From NCBI RefSeq assembly GCF_017652985.1, contig NZ_JAGGDJ010000033.1, positions 1-62,052 on the forward strand: a DNA stretch of 62,052 nucleotides, in the 5' to 3' direction. Both the position numbers and the translations under genes were made by a program. Every line of letters begins with the position of its first letter. The first letter of the stretch is position 1. This document shows positions 16,923 through 22,835 of this stretch, in pieces. The notes beneath the pieces are model-generated. The model saw only the letters and a list, made by a program, of their open reading frames with translations, was not told the origin of the DNA and ran no database searches. Origin of the DNA: Paenibacillus artemisiicola (GTDB taxonomy: Bacteria; Bacillota; Bacilli; Paenibacillales; Paenibacillaceae).

Positions 16923-17582
16923 ATGGTAGTGTCCTCTAACGCGATCGCACCGACACGCTTGCTGGCCATCTCCGACATCCATGGCTGCGAGGAAGGACTC
17001 CGGCAGCTGCTCGCCGCCGCCGAATACGATCCTTCCCGCGACCGCTTGATTCTGCTGGGCGACTATATCGACGCCGCTTATCCCGGCACCTACGGCACGC
17101 TGAGCTACATCCGCGCGCTCGTTCGGCAAGGCGCGTGCGCGCTGCTGGGCAACCACGAGCTGAAGCTGCTCCGGCAATACGATTATTCGCATTTGCCGGC
17201 GGCGGAAGCGGCGGAATGGAGCGGCTGGATTCGGAGCCTCCCCCGCTACCGGATGGAGGACGGCTATCTGTTCGTCCACGCCGGCATCCGGCCGGGCGTC
17301 GGCCTGCACGGCCAGACGCTCGTGGATTTGACCGAAATCCGCGACGATTTCCTGAATCACCCGAACGACACCGATTATACCGTCGTCTTCGGCCATACGC
17401 CGACCTTCAAGCTCGGCGCGAGACCGGGCAAGCTCTGGTTCGGCGAGGGCAAGATCGGCATCGACACCGGCGCCAAGCACGGCCACCGGCTGACGCTGCT
17501 CGACGTGCACAAGCGAATCAGCTACTGGTGCTCGACGGGTCCCGCCGCGAGAGGCGGCGCGGTGAACAAATCGTTCTATTGA
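16923..17582 (+). CDS. Calcineurin-like metallophosphoesterase (PPP type)
   Basis: A 219-residue dinuclear-metal phosphatase with the full PPP motif set: SDIHGCEEG, LLGDYIDAAYPGT, LLGNHELKLL, FVHAGIRPG and VFGHTPTF. It resembles bacterial PrpE/ApaH-type enzymes. The ATG at 16923 follows AAGGAAGAAG and lies 19 bases past the ATPase stop, so it belongs to the importer operon. Together with a binding protein of the organophosphate type this suggests that an imported phosphate ester or nucleotide is hydrolysed inside the cell. It lacks a signal peptide. Confidence 0.92.
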   Translation: MVVSSNAIAPTRLLAISDIHGCEEGLRQLLAAAEYDPSRDRLILLGDYIDAAYPGTYGTLSYIRALVRQGACALLGNHELKLLRQYDYSHLPAAEAAEWSGWIRSLPRYRMEDGYLFVHAGIRPGVGLHGQTLVDLTEIRDDFLNHPNDTDYTVVFGHTPTFKLGARPGKLWFGEGKIGIDTGAKHGHRLTLLDVHKRISYWCSTGPAARGGAVNKSFY

Positions 17583-17651
17583 ACCGACATCATACGTGGA
17601 ATCGAAACGACATGAACATGAAATCGAAACGACACGAAACATGGAACGGAC

Positions 17652-17736
17652 AGGAGCCGCGGCTCCTTGACACACGCACCCCTTGGCGGAAGGCGAAGGC
17701 GGCTCTCGGGCCGCCGGCGGCTTCCGCCAAGAGGTG
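17652..17736. terminator. Palindrome and long hairpin in a 327-base gap
   Basis: A perfect 16-base palindrome, AGGAGCCGCGGCTCCT, lies at 17652-17667. A 16-bp stem with one mismatch (17677-17692 with 17721-17736) carries an inner GGCGGC/GCCGCC stem. There is no T-run, so termination after the phosphatase gene is likely but not certain. The remainder of 17583-17909 holds only short direct repeats (ATCGAAACGACA twice). Confidence 0.45.
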
Positions 17737-17909
17737 TTCGGCATGGCGCGCGGCGCCCCGCTTCGGTCCGGCATCATTTGGCATCCTTCGTTCCCGGCTT
17801 GCTTGATTCCCCGATCTGCATTAGCATGAAAGGAGAACTTTCGCGCGCGAGCGCCCTTGACCGGGCGAGCCGCCGTCAACTTCAACTAAGGAAAGGTTGT
17901 CGCGAACGC

Positions 17910-18539
17910 ATGCATATTGACCTCTACTCCGACGTCGCTTGTCCTTGGTGCCGAATCGGGAAGCAGAACCTGTCCCGCGCCCTCGCGCTGTGGGCCGAAC
18001 AACACGACGAGCCCGTCACCGTCGCCTACCACGCGTACCAGCTCGATCCCCATTTGCCGCCGGAAGGCCGCGCCTTCGACGAGGCGATGATGCGCAAGAT
18101 GGGCGGGCCGGAGTCGCTGAAGCGGGTCGTGGAGCATGTCACGAAGGCGGGTGCGGCGGTCGGCCTCACGTTCCGGTTCGATCGCGCCCGCAACATGCCG
18201 AACACGCGCCTCGCGCACCGTTTCGTCGCGCTCCTGCCGGAGGACCGGAAGGACGAAGCCGTCGAAGCGCTGTTCAAGGCGTATTTCGAAGACGGCGAGG
18301 ACGTGACGGCGCTGTCGACTCTGCTCGCGATCGCCGATTCGCTCGGTCTGGATGCCGGCGAGCTTGAAGCGCGGCTTGCGCGCGGCGAAGGCGACGACGA
18401 GGTCGAGGCCGATCTCAGACGGGCGCGCCAGATCGGGGTCACGGGCGTGCCGTTCTTCGTCTTCAACAACCGGTACGCGCTGTCCGGCGCCTACCCGGCG
18501 GAGGAGCTGCTCGGGCTGATGGGCGGCGTGCGGGTATAA
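17910..18539 (+). CDS. DsbA-family oxidoreductase (FrnE-like)
   Basis: A 209-residue thioredoxin-fold protein with the active site DVACPWCRIGK near the N-terminus. An all-helical insertion and the cis-proline loop IGVTGVPFFVFNNRYALSGAYP near the C-terminus are FrnE/DsbA-family features. It has no signal peptide, so it acts in the cytosol, probably as a disulfide isomerase or glutathione-transferase-like enzyme. The ATG at 17910 gives the canonical MHIDLYSDVACPWC start, although the nearest GGAAAGG is 13 bases away. It stands alone. Confidence 0.93.
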   Translation: MHIDLYSDVACPWCRIGKQNLSRALALWAEQHDEPVTVAYHAYQLDPHLPPEGRAFDEAMMRKMGGPESLKRVVEHVTKAGAAVGLTFRFDRARNMPNTRLAHRFVALLPEDRKDEAVEALFKAYFEDGEDVTALSTLLAIADSLGLDAGELEARLARGEGDDEVEADLRRARQIGVTGVPFFVFNNRYALSGAYPAEELLGLMGGVRV

Positions 18540-18576
18540 CGCGGGCGGCATGGCGGCCGGCGGTTGGCGAATACGC

Positions 18577-18625
18577 AAAAAACACCGTTCCCTCCGGCTG
18601 CGCCGGTTCGGGAACGGTGTTTTTG
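18577..18625. terminator. Bidirectional terminator between convergent genes
   Basis: AAAAACACCGTTCC and GGAACGGTGTTTTT form a 14-bp stem with an inner CCGGC/GCCGG stem and A/T runs on both sides. Confidence 0.85.
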
Positions 18626-18642
18626 CTGCGCTCGGGAGCGGA

Positions 18643-19263
18643 TTATTGCGCCGCCGCTTTCGCCGAGTAGACGTTGATATGGTCGATGTGCGCGATCTTG
18701 CCTTTGACGACCGTGCCCGGGCCGACGAATTTCAGCTCGTACATCGCGGACGGATGGTAGACGTAAATTTTGTCCGTGCCGTTCCAGCGCACTTCCTTCG
18801 GCATGCCGAGCGTCCGGATGACGGACGCGAACGTCAGCGATTTGATGCCGACCGACCGGTCGACGGATTGGCCGAAGTTGCGCAGGTCGTAGATGACGCC
18901 GGCTTTGTTCACGCCGAAGCCGTACGCGCCTTGGCCCATGCCGAAGTTGTACAGCTCGTAATGGTTGCCTTTCTGGTCGCCGCCCTTCTCGGGCTGGCCC
19001 CATTTATAGTGGACCGCGGAAATCGGCGTTTTGCCGGCGATGGCCTGCAGACCCGGAATCTGGCCTTTTTTCGCGAGGCTGTAGATCGTCTTGATGTACG
19101 TGCTGCCGGTCTGCGCGCTCAGGCTAGCCGGAACGGCGCCCGTAGCTTGCGCCGCGCTGGCTTGAGGGCCGGCCGCGAACGTAACGGCGCCTGCCGTGAT
19201 GAGTCCTGCGAGGGCGAGTTTGCCCCACGTTTTCCAAGCTGGTGTATTCGTTGCTGCGTTCAT
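18643..19263 (-). CDS. Secreted YjgB-like protein (DUF4309)
   Basis: A 206-residue exported protein. The signal peptide is AGLITAGAVTFAAGPQASA. The mature part carries the YjgB/DUF4309 pattern: KKGQIPGLQAIAGKTPISAVHYKWGQPE, GVNKAGVIYDLRNFGQSVD, ASVIRTLGMPKEVRWNGTDKI. The function of this family is unknown; in Bacillus it is a secreted or surface protein. GAGGTGG lies 6 bases before the ATG at 19263. The upstream region has an inverted-repeat cluster that may regulate it. Confidence 0.8.
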   Translation of the reverse strand: MNAATNTPAWKTWGKLALAGLITAGAVTFAAGPQASAAQATGAVPASLSAQTGSTYIKTIYSLAKKGQIPGLQAIAGKTPISAVHYKWGQPEKGGDQKGNHYELYNFGMGQGAYGFGVNKAGVIYDLRNFGQSVDRSVGIKSLTFASVIRTLGMPKEVRWNGTDKIYVYHPSAMYELKFVGPGTVVKGKIAHIDHINVYSAKAAAQ

Positions 19264-19345
19264 CTATATCCACCTCTTCGTAGTAGTCGGGACAAGTGAC
19301 GTTGTCGGCTTACATGCTCATCTTACCCGGATCGAAGGCGGCGTG

Positions 19346-19385
19346 CGTTACAAAAGCGTAACGAAAAAGCAACAACAAAGTTACG
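19346..19385 (-). promoter_or_regulatory. Inverted repeats CGTTAC/GTAACG upstream of the yjgB-like gene
   Basis: CGTTAC-N6-GTAACG occupies 19346-19363, and a third half-site, GTTACG, lies at 19380-19385. They are about 85-120 bases upstream of the yjgB-like start, a plausible operator position. The regulator is unknown. Confidence 0.35.
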
Positions 19386-19430
19386 GCCGCGGCAGCACCG
19401 CGTTCCGCCCCTGCGCGCCCGTCCGCACGC

Positions 19431-19458
19431 AAAAAAAGCGGCAGGCCTCAGTGCCCGC
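19431..19458 (-). terminator. Terminator overlapping the end of the SMR operon
   Basis: On the minus strand, GCGGGCA and CTGCCGC pair with one bulge around the stop codon region of the SMR gene and are followed by seven T residues. Confidence 0.6.
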
Positions 19459-19771
19459 CGCCGACGATTTTGAGTCCCGCCACCCCGACGATGATCATGC
19501 CGATGAAGAGCAGCTTGCGTTTGTCCCGCGATTCGCCGAAGAGCAGCATGCCGAGGATGACGCTCCCCACCGAGCCGATCCCCGTCCAGATGGCGTACGC
19601 CGTGCTGATCGGAATCGCCTGCAGCGCGCGCGACAAACAATAGAAGCTGACGAACCCCGAGGCCAGGGCGAGCAGCGTGCCCCTCCAGTTCTTGAAGCCG
19701 TTCGACAGCTTCATGCCCGTGACGCCCCCGACTTCCCCGAGTCCCGACAGCAACAAAAACAGCCATGACAC
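19448..19771 (-). CDS. SMR-family efflux subunit, YkkD-like
   Basis: A 107-residue protein with four membrane helices. The membrane glutamate is in SGLGEVGGVTGMKLS and the family motif is STAYAIWTGIGSVGSVILGMLLFGE. By sequence it resembles YkkD, the second half of the heterodimeric YkkCD pump that exports guanidinium-type cations and drugs. The upstream partner at 19807 supplies the other half. Both are controlled, by position, by the TetR gene in front. Confidence 0.9.
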   Translation of the reverse strand: MSWLFLLLSGLGEVGGVTGMKLSNGFKNWRGTLLALASGFVSFYCLSRALQAIPISTAYAIWTGIGSVGSVILGMLLFGESRDKRKLLFIGMIIVGVAGLKIVGGGH

Positions 19772-19806
19772 GGCCGATCCCCCCTTTTCTTTTTCGCGCT
19801 TGCGTT

Positions 19807-20190
19807 TCAGTCCGCGGCCGTTTCCGCGTCGGCCATCGCTTTCGGCCGGGAAGCCGCTTCCTCGGCTTCCGTCCGCCCGGACACGACCTTCAGGCCGACG
19901 ATGCCGCCGACGAGCAGCGCGATGAACAGCAGCTTCGGCACGTTCACCGGCTCATCCAGCACCGCGATGGACACAATCACGGTGCCGACCGAACCGATGC
20001 CCGTGAACACCGCGTACGCCGTGCCGATCTCGACGCGCTTCATCGCCTTGGCGAAGCAGAAGAAGCTGGCCGCCAGAAGCGCGACCGTGACGACGCTCGG
20101 CAGCCATTTCGTGAAGCCCTCCGATTCCTGCAGCCCGTAGGCCCAAGCGACCTCCAGCCCGCCCGCGATCAGCAAATACAGCCATGCCAT
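19807..20190 (-). CDS. SMR-family efflux subunit, YkkC-like
   Basis: A 127-residue protein with four helices. The membrane glutamate is in LYLLIAGGLEVAWAYGLQ and the motif is GTAYAVFTGIGSVGTVIVSIAVLDEP. The C-terminal tail of about 22 residues (RTEAEEAASRPKAMADAETAAD) resembles the charged tail of YkkC. The ATG at 20190 is 6 bases past the TetR stop, with its ribosome site inside the TetR gene. It probably forms a heterodimer with the YkkD-like protein. Confidence 0.92.
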   Translation of the reverse strand: MAWLYLLIAGGLEVAWAYGLQESEGFTKWLPSVVTVALLAASFFCFAKAMKRVEIGTAYAVFTGIGSVGTVIVSIAVLDEPVNVPKLLFIALLVGGIVGLKVVSGRTEAEEAASRPKAMADAETAAD

Positions 20191-20196
20191 GATGCG

Positions 20197-20793
20197 TCAC
20201 CCCTTCCTTTCCGACTGCGCCAGCCGGAGCGCTTCCTGCAGACAGCCCCAGACCAGCGTCTGGCGGCGCCGGTACAGCTCGGTATCGTACAATTTATGTT
20301 CCACCAGCAGTCCGTCCGCCAAGGCGTAAAAGAGCGCGAGCAGACGTTCCGCCTGCTCCTCGCCGAAGCCGCCCGGCCCGGCGTACTCATGAAGCAGCCG
20401 CTGCATGGGCACGGTAAAGACATGCTCGTAGGCGATGAATGCCGTGCGCAGCCGGTCCTCGAGATTGCGCGGCGGCATGAGCATCGTCCGCTTGAGGAAC
20501 GATTGGCCCTTCGTCAGGCCGTCCAGGTCGGTGAGAAAACGAAACGCGGCATAGAACCGCTCCAGCGGCGGCCGGTCCGCCATGCCGGCGAGCAACTGCA
20601 CGAACTTGCCGCTCTCCTCGTGCACGGCGTCCTCCAGCAGCTCGAGGAAGAGCTGCTCCTTGGACTCGAAATGCGCGTAGATCGACGGCGTCTTGATGCC
20701 GACGGATTTGGCGATCTCCGACAGGGAGACGCCCTCGTACCCCGATTCCGCGAACAGCGTCAGGGCGGCTTGCTTGATGCTCTTGGCGGTCAT
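20197..20793 (-). CDS. TetR-family repressor of the SMR pair
   Basis: A 198-residue repressor. The N-terminal helix-turn-helix reads AALTLFAESGYEGVSLSEIAKSVGIKTPSIYAHFESKEQLF. The C-terminal ligand domain is all-helical. GGAGGA precedes the ATG at 20793. A palindrome lies 60-75 bases upstream. Being first in an operon with two SMR genes, it most likely responds to a cationic drug or to guanidinium exported by the pump. Confidence 0.93.
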   Translation of the reverse strand: MTAKSIKQAALTLFAESGYEGVSLSEIAKSVGIKTPSIYAHFESKEQLFLELLEDAVHEESGKFVQLLAGMADRPPLERFYAAFRFLTDLDGLTKGQSFLKRTMLMPPRNLEDRLRTAFIAYEHVFTVPMQRLLHEYAGPGGFGEEQAERLLALFYALADGLLVEHKLYDTELYRRRQTLVWGCLQEALRLAQSERKG

Positions 20794-20855
20794 GGGATTC
20801 CTCCTTTATCCATGCAAGGGCGAGTATGCTTCGCGTGCGGTGCGGACATACCAGC

Positions 20856-20869
20856 CTAACGAACGTTAG
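20856..20869. promoter_or_regulatory. TetR operator
   Basis: CTAACG-AA-CGTTAG is a perfect dyad with a 2-base centre, followed by a further TTAG half-site. It lies upstream of the TetR start at 20793. Confidence 0.6.
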
Positions 20870-20938
20870 TTAGTCTTTGGCTATGATAGCTTGAGGCGGC
20901 GGATACGTCAAGCCTCTTTTTTTGCGGCGGAGGGTACG

Positions 20939-21125
20939 CGAGAAGCACTCTTGTGGCGCTGCGCACCAATGACGGCGGAGGGCATGGGCTCCCGAACGCG
21001 CGAGAAGGGCTCCCGTGGCGCTGCCAAAGGCGGCGGAGGACTCGGACTCCGTCCCGAACGCGCGAGAAGCGCTCCCGTGGCGCTGCGCACCGAAGTCGCT
21101 CTTCTTCGCGCGTTCGGGGCTGCGC
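20939..21125. repeat. Three copies of the palindromic core element at 62-base spacing
   Basis: Copies of CGAGAAG-NN-CTCCCGTGGCGCTGC start at about 20939, 21001 and 21063. Read on the minus strand, the third is GACTTCGGTGC-GCA-GCGCCACGGGAGC, the same core as at 9608 and 9749, inside arms GAACGCGCGAGAAG and CTTCTTCGCGCGTTC that pair with one extra base. The stretch carries no recognisable gene. Confidence 0.7.
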
Positions 21126-21199
21126 CCCTGCCGCCGCTTCTGCTCATTACGGTTGTGTCCGATGGGCTGCTTTTTGGAGTTAGTACGTAGTATTCTACT

Positions 21200-21480
21200 T
21201 ATGTACCGTACTAGGTGACGTTCATCAGCGCTGAGCCACGACTTTGCGATCATGTACCGTACGTGGTACCGTTCTTCGGCACGAAGCCGCGATTTCGCGC
21301 TCATGTACCGTACGTGGTACCGTACATCGGCGCCGGTGCGTGATTTTCCGCTCATGTACCGTACGTGGTACCGCTCATCGGCACGAAACCACGATTTCGC
21401 GCTCCTGTACCGTACGAGGTACCCTACATAGGCGCCAGCGCGTGATTTTCCCGTCGTACCGTACCGGGTACCGTTCTTCT
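21200..21480. repeat. 51-bp tandem array of GTACC...GGTAC palindromes
   Basis: Six units start at 21200, 21251, 21302, 21353, 21404 and 21454. The best-conserved part is GTACCGTACGTGGTAC with paired GTACC/GGTAC arms. The bases between alternate between two types: one with TCGGCACGAA and GATTTCGCGCT, the other with TCGGCGCCGG and GATTTTCCGCT. The array ends about 75 bases before ynfA. Confidence 0.8.
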
Positions 21481-21553
21481 CGGTAGATCCGTGCCGCGTA
21501 CTCCGGCCGAAGCTTCCCATTACACGTCCCACGACGGGGAGAGGAGCCCATTC

Positions 21554-21883
21554 ATGTTCATCGCCATCGTTTTGTTCATCTTGGCCGGTCTCGCGGAGAT
21601 CGGCGGCGGCTATCTCGTCTGGCTGTGGCTCAAGGACGCCAAGCCGCTCTGGTTCGGCATCGCCGGCAGCCTCGTCCTCGTGCTGTACGGCATCCTTCCG
21701 ACTTTTCAAAGCTTCCCCTCGTTCGGGCGGGTCTATGCCGCGTACGGCGGCGTCTTCGTCGCGCTTGCGGTGCTGTGGGGCTGGCTCGTCGACCGCAAGG
21801 CGCCCGACCTGTACGATTGCCTCGGCGCGGCGGTCTGCCTGATCGGCGTGTCGATCATGCTGTGGGCGCCGCGGCACGGGTAA
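21554..21883 (+). CDS. YnfA family membrane protein (UPF0060)
   Basis: A 109-residue protein with four membrane helices, distantly related to SMR transporters. It begins MFIAIVLFILAGLAEIGGGYLVWLWLKD and includes FGRVYAAYGGVFVALAVLWGWLVD, the UPF0060 signature. The physiological substrate is unknown. The ATG at 21554 has GAGAGGAG 8 bases upstream; the open frame extends further without homology. A bidirectional terminator follows. Confidence 0.95.
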   Translation: MFIAIVLFILAGLAEIGGGYLVWLWLKDAKPLWFGIAGSLVLVLYGILPTFQSFPSFGRVYAAYGGVFVALAVLWGWLVDRKAPDLYDCLGAAVCLIGVSIMLWAPRHG

Positions 21884-21923
21884 CCCGTTCTCGGTCCGTC
21901 CCCCTGCCCATCCTCGCATCGCA

Positions 21924-21960
21924 AGAAAAAGGAGCTGCGCCGACGCAGCTCCTTTTTCTT
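21924..21960. terminator. Bidirectional terminator between ynfA and the acyl-CoA operon
   Basis: AGAAAAAGGAGCTGCG and CGCAGCTCCTTTTTCT form a perfect 16-bp stem with a 4-base loop. Confidence 0.88.
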
Positions 21961-22007
21961 GCCGATTAGACGGGGTCCGAACCTTCGGAACGGCCTCGCG
22001 CCCGCCG

Positions 22008-22790
22008 TCAATTCCCGTCGATGTCGTACGAGATCAGCGTCAGGCCACCGTCGACGGAGATGATCTGGCCCGTGATGAAGCCGGCCGCCTCGCTCGCCAG
22101 GAACAGCGCGACGCCGGAGACGTCCTCCGGCTGCGTCAGCCGGCCGAGCGGGGTGCGGCGCGTCACGTTCGCTTTGAACGTCTCGAAGCGCTCCTTGGCG
22201 TAGAACCGCACGGAGTCCGTCTCGACGACGCCGGGCGAGATGGCGTTGCTCGTGATGCCCTTCGGGCCGAGCTCCGCGCCCAGGTAGCGGGTCAGCGATT
22301 CCAGCGCCGCCTTGGCCGAGCCGATGTTGGAGTAGTTCGGCAGCGTGAACTGGCTGCCCAGGCTGGACACGGTGATGATCCGCCCCGGCCGGCCTTCCAT
22401 GAGCGGCACCGCGCGCTGGACCGCGTGCAGCACGCTCTTCACGATGACCTGGTACGTCCGGTCGACGTGGTAATCCTTCGTCTCCATGATCGGCTTGAAC
22501 GCGGTCGCCGCCGCGTTCGCCATGAAGACGTCGAGCGCGCCCCATTCGCTCGCGATCATGTCGAACATGGCGTCGATCTCCGCCGACGACTCCAGCTCCG
22601 CCTTGCAGACGAGCACCTGCCCGCCGCAGCGGCGCGCTTCCTCGGCCGTCTCCCGCGCGGCGTCCTCGTCCCGCCGGTAATGGATGGCGACGTCCGCGCC
22701 CGCCTTCGCGAACGCGAGGGCGGTCGCCCGTCCGATGCCCCGCGAGCTGCCCGTAATCAGCACCTTCTTGCCTTTAAACGATTCCGTCAC
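22008..22790 (-). CDS. FabL-like short-chain reductase; candidate cyclohexenylcarbonyl-CoA reductase
   Basis: A 260-residue Rossmann-fold reductase. The nucleotide motif is LITGSSRGIGRA. The catalytic pair is spaced YX6K (NYSNIGSAKAALESLTRYLGAEL), as in FabL enoyl-ACP reductase III, and not YX3K as in ordinary SDRs. Overall it resembles FabL (DVFMANAAATAFKPIMET, GQIISVDGG), so it probably reduces an enoyl double bond. It is the last gene of the five-gene operon, 45 bases behind the flavoenzyme. The known cyclohexenylcarbonyl-CoA reductase ChcA is also an SDR, so the same role here is a reasonable inference. FabL for ordinary fatty acids is the alternative. Confidence 0.85.
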   Translation of the reverse strand: MTESFKGKKVLITGSSRGIGRATALAFAKAGADVAIHYRRDEDAARETAEEARRCGGQVLVCKAELESSAEIDAMFDMIASEWGALDVFMANAAATAFKPIMETKDYHVDRTYQVIVKSVLHAVQRAVPLMEGRPGRIITVSSLGSQFTLPNYSNIGSAKAALESLTRYLGAELGPKGITSNAISPGVVETDSVRFYAKERFETFKANVTRRTPLGRLTQPEDVSGVALFLASEAAGFITGQIISVDGGLTLISYDIDGN

Positions 22791-22835
22791 TGCTATCCGT
22801 CCTCTCGCACTCGTTTTCGATCTTGCCCGCTATTC

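Noticed and set aside
17667..17909. N-terminal extension of the DsbA-like protein
   Set aside because: The frame is open but crosses a strong hairpin; the family start at 17910 is canonical.
20870..21919. Long minus-strand open frame with 17-residue repeats (RYHVRYM-like), antisense to ynfA
   Set aside because: The repeats are the 51-bp DNA array read in frame; there is no ribosome site, and the frame runs antisense through a well-supported gene.
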